A DNA stretch of 64,000 nt from Paenibacillus aceris. GTDB taxonomy: Bacteria; Bacillota; Bacilli; Paenibacillales; NBRC-103111. The stretch spans positions 62,001-126,000 of the forward strand of contig NZ_JAGGKV010000017.1 in the NCBI RefSeq assembly GCF_017874035.1, in the 5' to 3' direction. Positions 7,431 through 17,560 of the stretch are shown here, in pieces. Made by a program: the position numbers and the translations under genes. Under the pieces are notes generated by a model. The model did not search any database. It was not told where the DNA came from and was given only the letters and a program-made list of their open reading frames with translations. Within the stretch, counting starts at the first letter, position 1; every line of letters begins with the position of its first letter.

Positions 7431-8336
7431 TTATTTTTCTTTGACCGGAATGTAGATGTCCATTTGAATCAGATCGTGCTTGAAGGAGTTGCTGCGATCG
7501 TCATACAGTTCAAATTCCACGCCGCCTGCATGCTCAAGGCCCGAATGAGGGAACCATTCTTCAAAAATAGACTTCCACGTGCTCTGAATGGATGCCACAA
7601 ACTGATCTTGCGTAACTTTAGGTGTCGTAAACACAGCATACCTGGCCTCCGGAAATTCACGGCACACGAGGTCGGCGGGCACATCCTCGAAGCTTGTAGC
7701 TTCCATCCCGATCAGATACGTTAAATCCCCGGTTTCCATATTAAAGTCCGTACAAAGCCCGAGCTCAACCTGCGAATCGGTATGAACGCGGTTGCCTATG
7801 CGGCTGCCTTTATTCTCTTGCAGATACGAAGTCCAAAAAGCTGGAATGTCGCGGTGGTTTTGCCCCTCCTTGCAGGACGTTTTCAGTTCGTACCCAATTA
7901 GCTTAAAAGCCGGCTTCGTTTTCAATTGATATTCCATGCGGATGCCTCCTAAATAGGGATTGAATTTCCTTTGCAGCACATTCGCTTTGGCATATAACGG
8001 CGTCACAATGCCTTGTTTCCGGTACGCAAGCGGCGTACGCTCAAACACCTTTTTAAATGCCCGCGTGAAATTCTCGTGGGACTGGAACCCATGGTCGAGG
8101 GCGATATCGATCAGCTTTTGATCCGTATGCGCGATTTGGTAGGCTGCTCTCGCTAATCTTCTTTTCCGAACGTACTCCATCACAGCATCTCCCACCATGC
8201 TTTGAAAGACTCTATGAAAATGGAATTCAGAAAAACAAGCTACACGCGAGAGCCCCTCCACGGACAAAGGTTCCGCAAGATGGTCCTCAATATAATCCAA
8301 CGTCGCCTGAATCTGCGTATCGTAATCGGTGCCCAT
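7431..8336 (-). CDS. AraC regulator with GyrI-like effector domain
   Basis: The 301-residue protein has an N-terminal AraC DNA-binding domain (two helix-turn-helix motifs, about residues 8-108: YIEDHLAEPLSVEGLSRVAC, then IDIALDHGFQSHENFTRAFK with FERTPLAYRK) and a C-terminal GyrI-like/SOUL-type small-molecule-binding domain (about 135-300, ending DLIQMDIYIPVKEK). This order is that of Rob and BmrR-type effector regulators that control multidrug or stress genes. No target gene is adjacent: the upstream phosphatase is separated by 163 bases. The effector is unknown. Confidence 0.9.
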   Translation of the reverse strand: MGTDYDTQIQATLDYIEDHLAEPLSVEGLSRVACFSEFHFHRVFQSMVGDAVMEYVRKRRLARAAYQIAHTDQKLIDIALDHGFQSHENFTRAFKKVFERTPLAYRKQGIVTPLYAKANVLQRKFNPYLGGIRMEYQLKTKPAFKLIGYELKTSCKEGQNHRDIPAFWTSYLQENKGSRIGNRVHTDSQVELGLCTDFNMETGDLTYLIGMEATSFEDVPADLVCREFPEARYAVFTTPKVTQDQFVASIQSTWKSIFEEWFPHSGLEHAGGVEFELYDDRSNSFKHDLIQMDIYIPVKEK

Positions 8337-8499
8337 CTTTTTTGCCCCCTCCAGCTGCTAACCCTAGTGTACGTGATTTAACTTATCTTTTCTTGACGTT
8401 TCTTGCTAAAAGGGTCTCCGAAAGCGAGTCCGATCATTCACCGCGATCCTGAGCAGAGAGCGTATACAAAGATCTTGAACAGAGATACCTGTACAGCGA

Positions 8500-9210
8500 T
8501 TACTTCCAGCTGCCTTTCGAAGCGACCGAGTGGGTCGTGTACTGATTATTTCCCTTAATCTCCAGGCAGTTGATTTGGAAGCCGTACGCGCAACCGCCGT
8601 CAATGCCGATTTTATCACGATCAAACCATACATCCGCTTTGCCGTGAATATCCTTGGCTGGAGTGTGGCCGAAAACGACCGTCTTTTTCACAACCGTCCG
8701 CTGCTGGACAAAAGGTGCCCGAATCCACAAAAAGTCCCGTTCCGGCTGCGTTTTCCAGTCGATGTATGTGGGATTTAGCCCGGCATGCACATAAATGTGA
8801 CCCTCGTCCTCATGAAAGAGCGGGAGACTGCTCAGAAAGTCTATGTGATCGCGGCAAGTTCCCAAAATCCGCTCTTTGGATTGCTTCAAATCGAGATTGT
8901 TGGATCCACAGAAGCTTTGGAATGTTTGGATACCGCCGTGTTCAAAAAACTTCATTTCCGTCAGTGGGTCCACCTCGCCAAGCACGTCTACGAACCGCTG
9001 GTCATGATTGCCTTTGAGCGCAATCGCTCCCTTTTCCCGTACTAAGCTCATGACATATTCTACCGCCCCCCGACTGTCTGGACCGCGGTCTACATAATCC
9101 CCCAGCAGGACAAGTTGGTCTTCCTCAGCATTGAAATTGACTTTTACAAGTAATTGCTTGAATTCATCCACACAACCATGTATATCGCTTACGACTAACG
9201 TTCTTTTCAT
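8500..9210 (-). CDS. metallophosphoesterase (PrpE/ApaH-like serine/threonine-type phosphatase)
   Basis: The 236-residue protein shows the full calcineurin-like phosphoesterase signature: VVSDIHGCVDEF (about 6-17), LLGDYVDRGPDSRG (about 35-48), ALKGNHDQRFV (about 66-76), HAGLNP (about 150) and VFGHTPAKDI (about 186). These coordinate two metals. Relatives include bacterial PPP-family protein phosphatases and diadenosine-tetraphosphate hydrolases of the PrpE type; which substrate applies cannot be told. No signal peptide. It is transcribed alone from the minus strand, with the 205-bp intergenic repeat upstream. Confidence 0.9.
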   Translation of the reverse strand: MKRTLVVSDIHGCVDEFKQLLVKVNFNAEEDQLVLLGDYVDRGPDSRGAVEYVMSLVREKGAIALKGNHDQRFVDVLGEVDPLTEMKFFEHGGIQTFQSFCGSNNLDLKQSKERILGTCRDHIDFLSSLPLFHEDEGHIYVHAGLNPTYIDWKTQPERDFLWIRAPFVQQRTVVKKTVVFGHTPAKDIHGKADVWFDRDKIGIDGGCAYGFQINCLEIKGNNQYTTHSVASKGSWK

Positions 9211-9340
9211 CTACTGTACCCCCTGATGTCATGCTACAATACTCTACTATTCTATCTATTATTCTATTTTAGCATAGGGATTCCCTGTCTGAGGCGGTGA
9301 AGATGCAAAAATGGCGGGTCACACTTTCAACGGTACGGTT

Positions 9341-9545
9341 TGGATGCCCCGCCATAATAAGGGAACTACATTCCCTTATTTATGCAAGTAGTGGAATTTC
9401 TTGAGTTGGTGGGGAACTACAGGCTCTTATTCAACCTCCAACGTCCAAATATGTGTCAAAATGGCGAAATAGCGGCCCCTCGTTCCCGCTCCCTCACGCG
9501 AAGGGCTGTTTTTGGCAAAATAGCGCCCAGTGGTTCCCCTACAAA
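9341..9545. repeat. interspersed element, copy A
   Basis: A 205-bp sequence closely similar to 53106-53310 (also 205 bp). It holds four units: GGGAACTACATTCCCTTATT (from 9361) and GGGAACTACAGGCTCTTATT (from 9412) forward, and AAATAGCGGCCCCTCGTTCC (from 9468) and AAATAGCGCCCAGTGGTTCC (from 9518) reversed. The outer units span about 180 bp. Two more diverged copies with the same layout are at 32491-32669 and 41147-41325. It lies in the 379-base gap between the phosphatase and the giant pectinase and encodes nothing visible. Confidence 0.85.
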
Positions 9546-9552
9546 TTCTGGC

Positions 9553-9583
9553 GTAAAAACAAAAGACGCCCTCAAGGGCGTCC
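9553..9583 (-). terminator. terminator of the giant pectate lyase gene
   Basis: GACGCCC/GGGCGTC (9565-9571 with 9576-9582) forms a hairpin which on the minus strand is followed by TTTTGTTTTT. Confidence 0.85.
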
Positions 9584-9589
9584 TAAGCT

Positions 9590-12500
9590 TTAATTGATAA
9601 ATTGCAATTTCTGCAGCAATCTTTTCAGCATAACCGCTGCTTCCCCGCGAGTCGCAGAAGCTCCAGGAACAAACGTCGTATCGGTCACGCCGTTCACAAT
9701 TCCAGCGCTAGCCGCACTGGACACAGCTCCTTTCGCCCACTCATGAATGGCGGAGCTGTCGCTAAACTTGGCTAGCTGCGCAAGATCAATGGCGGCGGAT
9801 TGCCCGGCAAACTTCATCGCCCGTGTAATCATAACGGCCATCTGCTCCCTCGTGATTTGTTCGCCGGGTTTGAATGAACCATCTTCAAAGCCCTCGATCA
9901 ATCCTGCCTTGGCCGAAGTACCAACAGCCCCTGCGAACCAGCTGTTCACCGGTACATCCGAGAAAGTGCTGGTGCCCGCTTCATTCAATCCGAGTGCGCG
10001 AACGAGCAGCGCGGCAAATTCAGCTCGCGTAATCGATGCATCTGGCGCAAAAGTATGAGCAGCTACGCCTTTGACAACGAGTTTGGAAGCCAGCAGCTCC
10101 ACATCGGCTTTTGCCCAATGTCCCGCCATATCCTCAAAAGTCTGATCCGATGCAACGATGGCATACAAACTGTTCCCCGTACGTTTCATCGTAACTTCAG
10201 TTTGACCGTTAACGACCTTAAAGATCGCCGGAACAAAAGCCAATTCCCCTGTCACCGGATTCAGCCAAACCGCTGATACGTGATTTGCATCAACAGATGA
10301 CGACACGGTAAGAACTCGGGAGACATATGTGCTGCCAAAATCGGAGACAGCCGTCTTCTTACCGTTCCCCTCAGCAAAGATGCTGATCTCTACCGGCGCG
10401 GCTAGCGAAGTGACGCCCGCTTCTTTCATTTTGGCAGTAAGTTGATCAACAGCAGTTCCAGTTCCGGTTGCCTGCTCAATGGAAATGCTAATCTTTACAT
10501 TAGCAGCATCGGTCCCTAAGCTTGCAGCTAAGCCATCTACATCCAGCGCTTTTAGCGGTAAATTGTAGGTGACGCCATTCGCTCTAACCGATAGCACAGC
10601 ATCCGGCGATGCTTGCAGCCCTGCACTCACAGCGCTTGCTGGAACTTGCACAGCAGCCACAGTCTCCGCACCTTTTACTTCAACAATAATGGTTTGGTCT
10701 TTAGGTTCCTTATTCTTGATGAGATCAATCGCCTTCGCCAGTGTGCCAGCTTCAATTGAAACTTTAGCCACTTTCTTTCCATCTACCGTTTCTTGGTTTG
10801 GTGAATTTGTAATTTCTACACCACCCGTTACCTCTTTCACCGTGCTGCTAGGAGCTGAATTATTGGGAACTGAACCGCCCCCTGAATCCGACCGGGATGG
10901 ACGGCTCGGGCTAACCAGCTTCAGGAAATTACCCCAGATGATATTGCCCTCCGCATCTCTTTGGTAAGGAAGTGCCGGAACTAAACTCGCAAAGTTGGCA
11001 TCGGTCAGTTGTACACCGGATTTATTGATACTTTGGGAGCCATTAAACATATAGTTGGTGTCGGAATTCAGGGCTGCCGGATAATTATCTTTGGCGGTGT
11101 AATCCTTTTGATAGGAAGTAAAGCCATTGATATAAAAATCGGTCTGAATGCCTGTGTACGTCGTAAAGTTCAGATTGCCTTTGGTATTGTTAAAAGCAAT
11201 ATTCCCGCTTTCCGCTCGTACCCCCGGATTACTGTTGCTAGCAAAGCCGTAAGCGCCATTGCCAAAAGCGATGCTGTTTCGGATAACATGCGGCACATGG
11301 ATGCCTTCGCCACCGAGCTTGAAGCCGTTTTTGTCCCCCGCACCTACAGTGCCGTTCGTTAAAGTTCCATTGTGATACGCGATGCTATTCTCGATGACAA
11401 CAGGACCAATCGCCCCTGTCCCTGATTTGGTGTATAAATCCCATCCATCATCGATATTGTTATGGGAAATATCTCCCCGGAAGACGTTGCCCACACCCGA
11501 AGTCAACTTCGCAGCAAAACCGTCGGCATTGTTATTCGAAGGGTCCACATTATCAAAAGATTCACAGTTCAGAATGAGATTGTAGGACGGCCAAAGCGCT
11601 TTATCCGAATCGGACTCATCGATACGGCTAATTTGCAAACCTGTATCGCCATTATCGTAAAATCTGCTAAGCTCTACAATGTTATGGTTTCCACCAACGG
11701 TAAAACCCTTCGTATTGCCCGCCGACCTTGTGAAATCAATGCCTTTCACATGCCAGTAATTCCCGCTAAGTACGACACCTTCCGTCTTCTTGTCGAAATC
11801 GATAACCGGCTTTGCACCCGGTGCCGCGATCAAATACTTCATGGCATTAACAATACCGTCATTGCCTTTTTTGATCTCCAGTTTAGCGCTGCGTACATAT
11901 CTGCCGTCCAGCATCATGATTTTCTGGCCAGCTTTCACATAATCAACCGCCGTATCGAGATCTAGCGGATTGTTAATCGTGCCGTCTCCGCCTGCACTCC
12001 CCGCTGGTGATACATAAATGTCACCGTTATCCACATAGGTCTTCATATCGACGGTGAAGTTTTTCACGATTTTGCCATAGCTCGTCAAATACTGTGTATC
12101 GTTGGGCACGAAAGCCGCGCTAAAGTTGGTATACGTGTTAGCCGTAACCGTTGTGTTAAGCACAAGGGGCTGTCCCGCTTGAACTTGGGCATTTTGCGCA
12201 AGGAGGCTTGATCCTTGCTTGATCGTCACCACACCGCTGACATTGGATTTCAGCCCAAAAGAATACGCGGTCGTTGAAGTTCTCGTCAGCCCGATTAGGT
12301 TCATATCCGGATCGATGGCTACCGGTGCAGGTTCCTTCTTAGGCGCATCCGTTTGCGCAGCCGTCACTTTCAAGTCTATGCCGCTCACTTCGATCGTTGC
12401 CAGACGAGCGGTGAAGAAGCCGACATACATCTTGTCGCCATCCTGCACAGTCATAATATCCGGCGCAAAAATCTCTTCGGCCTTATCGGTATTTAATCGA

Positions 12501-14752
12501 CCCGTGAAGCCGCTATTCGTTTTCGTAAGCGTTAGCTTATAATTGGCCGCTGGATATGTATTCGCGAGGGCTGGTTTCACCGCACTCAGCATCTTGCTCT
12601 GGACGCCTTGGCTGCCTGTGCCATTCGGAGCCGTAACGCCATTTCTGACGAACAACTGCGTACCGTTCTGCTTTGTTGTGCCGCCGCTGTATCCGCCCAC
12701 GGCAGCTATGTTTGAAGCAAATACGGCAGAGTCTCCGGCCGTTCCGATTGCATCTCGGGCCATGATGCCGAACGATTCTTGACCGTCATGCGGATCTTTG
12801 GCATACGCAACAACTTTGATATCTGCGGATAATTCAAAGTTGTCTTTGACCGCATCCAGCTCCGTATAGTAAAAACTAATACCGTCGTGGTCGCCTGTCA
12901 CTTTACCGCCGCCTTCTAAGGCGACAAGTGTAGCTGATTTACCTGGCTCACCGACAGTAACCGTATTATTCGTGTTTGAGGTGGATTGTCCAAAGCGGAT
13001 TACTTTCCACTCGTGCTCTCTAGGTTCAACGACGGATACTTGCAATACAGTTGGTGGAATCGCTGTATTTACAGGTTGGATCGTAATCGGATATATCCCT
13101 GCTTTTGTGCTATTGAATGCTGAGGTATCTAACGTGAACTGGGCATCCGCCAACTGCACCTGGTCCCCGCTATCATAAACCGCCTTCACTTCCAAACCCG
13201 CTGGGTCAAAAGACTCGCCAATCTCATAGGTTGTTTTCGGGTATTCGGTTACTCGGCTTTCGATAATCGCGTGCTGTTTTACTGTGATAGGGAATTTGAC
13301 TGTCTTATCTGGATCAGGCACATTTTTATAAGTAACCGTAATCTCTTTTGTGCCCGCCGTCGACATATCCGGCGCTGAAAGCGTGTAGTCGCTTCGCAAT
13401 AGTCTAACGGTTGAAGCATCGCTGTACTTCGCCTCTACAACCAAGCCGGCTGGATCGAAGTTTTTGCCAACGAAAAATTGTGTTTTCTGCGGCAGCTGTT
13501 TGATGTCTAAGCCCGTCAGATGGGCATTTTTCACAATGACATCAAATGTTGCATAGGTATTTGACGTCACTGTGGATACTTTTACCTTATGCGTCCCCGG
13601 TGTCGTGAATGTATAAGTCGCATTCGTTACGGTTGCAGCTGAAGGCGGAATTGAGAGCGTATATTGCGTACTAGACAATTCGGACCAAGTGCTTCCCCCG
13701 TTGAACTGGGCAAGTACCGTCAAGCCTTGGGGATCGAAATTCTCCTCCGGGTAGTAGTCGGTTTTGGCGGGCTTGTACCGGATGTCCATGGCGGTAACAT
13801 TCATCTCTCTGAAAGTCAACGGAATTGACCCTGTAAGTCCATTAAAATGAATGGTCAAGTTATTCATAGCCGCAGTGCTGTTATCGAACCCTGTTACAAT
13901 ATAATCACTTTCAGAAAGGGTTTCTTCATGGGTATCCGGATACACAGCTGTCACTTTTAAGCCGGTTAAATCGAGCGCATCGCCAACAAAATAATTGGTT
14001 TTCATAGAGTTTGCATCTAGTTTCAGTTGGCTGGGAACTCTTTCGTCCACCACGATATCGAAATCGCTAAATGTGACTTCCGCATCCCTGGCGACATACA
14101 AACCTCCATAAATTTGATTATTATTGCTAAATAAGTTGTTAAGCGTCAACTTTTGCGTTACACCATCGGCTGTTAGCTCGAAAGCATTGCCAGACTTTTT
14201 AATTTTTAAATCAAAGGTTTGGTTGGCCATTGAAGTACCTAAAACACTAAGATTGACTTTAGTATTACTCCCGCCTTTCGTTGTTCCGACAATTCCTTGC
14301 TTATACATCACCTGCAGAGCAGTTGGAGAAGTATTCGAGTTATCCCTCACACCCCCGCCGACAGTGACATAATTGGATGTTTGGTCTGCATTACTTGCCA
14401 CAATATCACCACGTAACATTAAGCCGAATGATTTTTGGTTGGGGTTACTGCCGGTGTTATCAAATCTTTTTACTGAAGCCTTGGCATGGATTTCGAAGTT
14501 AGCTGCCTTAGGCAATTGTTTGTAATAAAAAGATAACCCCTCATCTGTACCTGCAATTTTCCCGCCAGTTGCGTTCATCGTTATGGAACCGTCTGGGTGA
14601 TCCGTTGGTGCGGCATTCTTGGCAGCGCTCGTTCCGTTTCCAAAAGCTTGAAACTGCCATCCCGCGGGCGGATCCGCAGCAAGCGCCACAGGAAGCATCG
14701 AAAACATCAAAACAACTGACATGAATACTGAAATCATACGCCGTTTGTTCAA
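9590..14752 (-). CDS. S-layer-anchored modular pectate lyase (PL9-like)
   Basis: Starting at the TTG at 14752, 9 bases after AAAGGGG, the product has about 1720 residues and begins directly with a signal peptide (MNKRRMISVFMSVVLMFSML, cleavage near ALA). A longer ATG form from 14833 would add 27 polar residues before the signal and is unlikely. Order of parts: jellyroll/LamG-like carbohydrate module (about 30-235), four Ig-like Big_3 repeats (about 237-575, each with a FDP.GL-type turn), a second similar carbohydrate module (about 579-780), a right-handed parallel beta-helix (about 905-1270), a Ser/Gly linker, a 250-residue stalk and three SLH repeats (about 1537-1720). NNNADGFAAKL (about 1071-1081) is the PL9 signature with the catalytic Lys. 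It acts at the cell surface on pectate. Confidence 0.9.
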   Translation of the reverse strand: MNKRRMISVFMSVVLMFSMLPVALAADPPAGWQFQAFGNGTSAAKNAAPTDHPDGSITMNATGGKIAGTDEGLSFYYKQLPKAANFEIHAKASVKRFDNTGSNPNQKSFGLMLRGDIVASNADQTSNYVTVGGGVRDNSNTSPTALQVMYKQGIVGTTKGGSNTKVNLSVLGTSMANQTFDLKIKKSGNAFELTADGVTQKLTLNNLFSNNNQIYGGLYVARDAEVTFSDFDIVVDERVPSQLKLDANSMKTNYFVGDALDLTGLKVTAVYPDTHEETLSESDYIVTGFDNSTAAMNNLTIHFNGLTGSIPLTFREMNVTAMDIRYKPAKTDYYPEENFDPQGLTVLAQFNGGSTWSELSSTQYTLSIPPSAATVTNATYTFTTPGTHKVKVSTVTSNTYATFDVIVKNAHLTGLDIKQLPQKTQFFVGKNFDPAGLVVEAKYSDASTVRLLRSDYTLSAPDMSTAGTKEITVTYKNVPDPDKTVKFPITVKQHAIIESRVTEYPKTTYEIGESFDPAGLEVKAVYDSGDQVQLADAQFTLDTSAFNSTKAGIYPITIQPVNTAIPPTVLQVSVVEPREHEWKVIRFGQSTSNTNNTVTVGEPGKSATLVALEGGGKVTGDHDGISFYYTELDAVKDNFELSADIKVVAYAKDPHDGQESFGIMARDAIGTAGDSAVFASNIAAVGGYSGGTTKQNGTQLFVRNGVTAPNGTGSQGVQSKMLSAVKPALANTYPAANYKLTLTKTNSGFTGRLNTDKAEEIFAPDIMTVQDGDKMYVGFFTARLATIEVSGIDLKVTAAQTDAPKKEPAPVAIDPDMNLIGLTRTSTTAYSFGLKSNVSGVVTIKQGSSLLAQNAQVQAGQPLVLNTTVTANTYTNFSAAFVPNDTQYLTSYGKIVKNFTVDMKTYVDNGDIYVSPAGSAGGDGTINNPLDLDTAVDYVKAGQKIMMLDGRYVRSAKLEIKKGNDGIVNAMKYLIAAPGAKPVIDFDKKTEGVVLSGNYWHVKGIDFTRSAGNTKGFTVGGNHNIVELSRFYDNGDTGLQISRIDESDSDKALWPSYNLILNCESFDNVDPSNNNADGFAAKLTSGVGNVFRGDISHNNIDDGWDLYTKSGTGAIGPVVIENSIAYHNGTLTNGTVGAGDKNGFKLGGEGIHVPHVIRNSIAFGNGAYGFASNSNPGVRAESGNIAFNNTKGNLNFTTYTGIQTDFYINGFTSYQKDYTAKDNYPAALNSDTNYMFNGSQSINKSGVQLTDANFASLVPALPYQRDAEGNIIWGNFLKLVSPSRPSRSDSGGGSVPNNSAPSSTVKEVTGGVEITNSPNQETVDGKKVAKVSIEAGTLAKAIDLIKNKEPKDQTIIVEVKGAETVAAVQVPASAVSAGLQASPDAVLSVRANGVTYNLPLKALDVDGLAASLGTDAANVKISISIEQATGTGTAVDQLTAKMKEAGVTSLAAPVEISIFAEGNGKKTAVSDFGSTYVSRVLTVSSSVDANHVSAVWLNPVTGELAFVPAIFKVVNGQTEVTMKRTGNSLYAIVASDQTFEDMAGHWAKADVELLASKLVVKGVAAHTFAPDASITRAEFAALLVRALGLNEAGTSTFSDVPVNSWFAGAVGTSAKAGLIEGFEDGSFKPGEQITREQMAVMITRAMKFAGQSAAIDLAQLAKFSDSSAIHEWAKGAVSSAASAGIVNGVTDTTFVPGASATRGEAAVMLKRLLQKLQFIN

Positions 14753-14845
14753 GTCACATTTCCCCTTTGATCTATTTATGTATGCGTTTACATTATGGGG
14801 TGAGATTGCCGCCACAACGTAATTAATACTCAACCGACGCGCAGA

Positions 14846-14900
14846 GAAAAAGAAACAGACGGATAACAGGTGATGCTTCTGTTCGTTCGTCTGTTTCTCT
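14846..14900 (-). terminator. stem-loop between GH28 and pectate lyase genes
   Basis: AGAAACAGACG (14851-14861) pairs perfectly with CGTCTGTTTCT (14888-14898) around a 26-base loop. On the minus strand the stem is followed by TTTTCTCT, so it probably ends the catabolic operon that closes with the GH28 gene. Confidence 0.7.
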
Positions 14901-14913
14901 ACGCTGAATGCTG

Positions 14914-16431
14914 CTAGTTGTGGGAGCTTACCGTCTCATTCTCAATCTGCAAATAACCGCTTTCCGCCGATTGCCGGCCACTAACGAATAAGTCCGCTGC
15001 GCGAGTCGCTGCAATAACAGGAGTTCCCGGATGCGGCTGCTTCATTTTCAAGTCGTTCACTTCAATATCCCTGACATCCTCCAGACGAAGGGCGGGGCCT
15101 TGCCGCGTTTCGATTCGAACATGATGCAGCTCCATGCCTTCCACATGTTTGCACAACATGCCGTCTCCCGCCATGATGAGCTTCTCACGCACCATATCCG
15201 GCTCATCCCCCTGCTCGCCGGGGTCTGTCGTCATCTCGATGTGTACGTGACTTAGCTGCAAATCCCGAATCGGCATCTCCGGCAAGCCGTAGATGAAGCC
15301 CGCCGAAGCACGGCTGCGTTTTGCCGTAACTTGATGGATGCGGACGTGCTCGACAACAGGCGTACTTTCCGTTATGGCAACCGCATCGGGGCTAGCGATC
15401 AGCGGATTGCTTTCATCCACGCCATGTCGGTAGAACGAATTGATGGTTATAGGACAGAACACTTCCTCCATATAAATGTTGCTGACCATAATATTTTTAA
15501 TGTAGCCGCCCCTAGCGCGATTCGTCTTCATGCGGATACCGCGGTCCGTGCCAAGGAAAATACAATTCGAAATGACGACATTACGGATGCCTCCAGCCAT
15601 TTCGCTGCCCAAAACAACGCCGCCGTGCCCCCGAAGCATGGTACAGTTCGTGATGACGATGTTCTCCGACGGCTTGCCCACTCGGCGGCCATCCTCGTCG
15701 ATGCCTGATTTGATGCAGAGACAATCATCCCCTACGTCAAAGAAGCAATCGGAGATCCGCACATTCGTACAGGAGTCGATGTCCATCCCGTCGCCGTTTG
15801 GCGTGTCGCTTGGATTTTTGATTTTGACCCCATGAATGTGAACGTCCTTGCCATACACCAAATGGGTATTCCAAAAGGGAGAGTTTTGCAGGGTCACACC
15901 TTCCAGACTGACCTGCTCGCAATCGATGAGCTGTAGAAGGGGCGGCCGCAGAAATTGCGACTCCCACTCTACAATGTTGCTTTTTACCGACTGCCTTAAA
16001 GCGGCGTTCTTTATCGAAATCTCACGCGTAAGCGCATTTTCCACCGTTCCGCCTCTGCGCAGCTCACGGTACGCCTGCCACCAAGCGCTGCCTTGGCCGT
16101 CAATGATGCCTTGACCTTTGATCGCGACCTGCTTCAGCCCTCGGCCGTAAATTAACGGCGAAATGCCATAGCATTCATATCCCGACCATCTGGTTGGAAC
16201 GACCGGATATTTCTCGAAGTCAGTGTGGAATAAGAGGAGCGCGCCTGCCTCCAATTCCAACGTCATATAGCTGCGGAGCTCTATTCTTCCCGTCACATAT
16301 GTCCCGGCCGGAATCACTACCGTTCCTCCGCCGTTTGCTCCACACGCCTCAATCGCTGCGGCAATGGCTGCGCTATTATCCGTCACACCATCACCAACAG
16401 CTCCAAACGCTGTTATGTTGTAATTAGCCAT
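14914..16431 (-). CDS. glycoside hydrolase family 28 (polygalacturonase-type)
   Basis: The 505-residue protein is a right-handed beta-helix GH28 enzyme. Family motifs: NPSDTPNGDGMDID (about 201-214, NTD region), VGDDCLCIKSG (about 228-238, DD pair), RGHGGVVLGSE (about 261-271, GHG) and RGIRMKTNRARGG (about 293-305, RIK-like). All catalytic Asp residues are present. There is no signal peptide, so it should act in the cytosol on imported (oligo)galacturonides or rhamnogalacturonides, most likely as an exo-enzyme. It is the last gene of the operon, 10 bases after GH105. Confidence 0.93.
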   Translation of the reverse strand: MANYNITAFGAVGDGVTDNSAAIAAAIEACGANGGGTVVIPAGTYVTGRIELRSYMTLELEAGALLLFHTDFEKYPVVPTRWSGYECYGISPLIYGRGLKQVAIKGQGIIDGQGSAWWQAYRELRRGGTVENALTREISIKNAALRQSVKSNIVEWESQFLRPPLLQLIDCEQVSLEGVTLQNSPFWNTHLVYGKDVHIHGVKIKNPSDTPNGDGMDIDSCTNVRISDCFFDVGDDCLCIKSGIDEDGRRVGKPSENIVITNCTMLRGHGGVVLGSEMAGGIRNVVISNCIFLGTDRGIRMKTNRARGGYIKNIMVSNIYMEEVFCPITINSFYRHGVDESNPLIASPDAVAITESTPVVEHVRIHQVTAKRSRASAGFIYGLPEMPIRDLQLSHVHIEMTTDPGEQGDEPDMVREKLIMAGDGMLCKHVEGMELHHVRIETRQGPALRLEDVRDIEVNDLKMKQPHPGTPVIAATRAADLFVSGRQSAESGYLQIENETVSSHN

Positions 16432-16441
16432 AGGATGCTCC

Positions 16442-17545
16442 TTATACCGTCATCTTCACGAGAGACTCTACTTCCACACAAGCCATAACGAATGCCCCAA
16501 CACCATGCAGGTCATTTTCGCTAGTTGGACGAGTCACATAGTTCTCATAATCACCGGCTGATGTCCCAATGCAGATTAGTGGCAAGATTATCCGCTCTTG
16601 CTCGTCAAATTTCAATGTGCGAATCAAACCTTCATATCCCTTCACAGCTGCTGCCGCACATTCCCCGCCAACTACGCCGTGTTTAATCGCTTTGGCGATC
16701 GTATACACGAACAGACTTGTACAGGAAGTTTCCAACCAGTTGTCCGGCTGGTCACCTTTATCAACAACTTGATACCACAGTCCGCTCTCCGCATCCTGGT
16801 AGCGAATCAACGCTTGAACGAACTCACGCAGGGAGTCCACCAGGACCTCACGCCCCGGCTCACCCGCAGGCAGCTCATCAAGGAACTGCGCAACCGCCAG
16901 ACCGTACCAGCCAAGCGAACGGCCCCAGAACTCCGGTGAACAGCCGGTTTCGGCGTTCGCCCACGGCATTTTGCGACTTTCATCCCAAGCATGGTACAGC
17001 AGTCCTGTCGCATCGTCTTTCATGTATTTGCGCATCAGTCCTTCCTGATGCAGTACTGTATCGCGCAAGGAAAGATCTCCATAAGCATTCGCATATTTGA
17101 GCGAGAAGACTCCCGCCATATATAAACCGTCGAGCCACATATTATAGGCATACTTGTCTTTATGCCAGTATCCGCCCTCGGACGTCAGGTTCAGCGTATT
17201 CAGCAGATTTCTCAGCTTGTCGGCTGCGATCCGGTATTTGCTGCGCCCTGTTTTGGCCTCCAAGCGGAACAACAAAAGACCTGCTTGTACGGCATCCAGC
17301 TCATCGCGAGCGAAGTATAGATTGCCGCTTTCGTCGATCAGACCGTCGACATAAGCCTGAATGTAGGCGTCATATCGGTCGTCCTTCTCAGCTTCCCAAA
17401 GCATTTCCATTCCGCATAAAAATACGCCTTGATGATAATGCCAACGCCCGGCAGGCGGCAGCTCCATCGGCGTGTACGTGCTCATGATGGAATCGCAGGC
17501 AGCCCGCGCCCATTCCATTGGTGATTTTACATAAGAATCGGTCAT
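16442..17545 (-). CDS. GH105 unsaturated (rhamno)galacturonyl hydrolase (YteR/YesR-like)
   Basis: The 367-residue protein is an alpha6/alpha6 barrel enzyme of GH105. Recognisable parts are RWHYHQGVFLCGMEMLWEA (about 34-52), YAYNMWLDGLYMAGVF (about 131-146, with the Asp used for hydration of the unsaturated residue), LLYHAWDES, WGRSLGWYGLAVAQFLDELP (about 205-224, the WARGxGW-like family signature) and the C-terminal GVGAFVMACVEVE. Such cytosolic enzymes remove the 4,5-unsaturated uronic acid left by pectate lyases, which matches the PL9-like lyase and GH28 next to it. No signal peptide. Spacing to the MFS gene upstream is 15 bases. Confidence 0.93.
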   Translation of the reverse strand: MTDSYVKSPMEWARAACDSIMSTYTPMELPPAGRWHYHQGVFLCGMEMLWEAEKDDRYDAYIQAYVDGLIDESGNLYFARDELDAVQAGLLLFRLEAKTGRSKYRIAADKLRNLLNTLNLTSEGGYWHKDKYAYNMWLDGLYMAGVFSLKYANAYGDLSLRDTVLHQEGLMRKYMKDDATGLLYHAWDESRKMPWANAETGCSPEFWGRSLGWYGLAVAQFLDELPAGEPGREVLVDSLREFVQALIRYQDAESGLWYQVVDKGDQPDNWLETSCTSLFVYTIAKAIKHGVVGGECAAAAVKGYEGLIRTLKFDEQERIILPLICIGTSAGDYENYVTRPTSENDLHGVGAFVMACVEVESLVKMTV

Positions 17546-17560
17546 AATAAGTTTCCCTTT

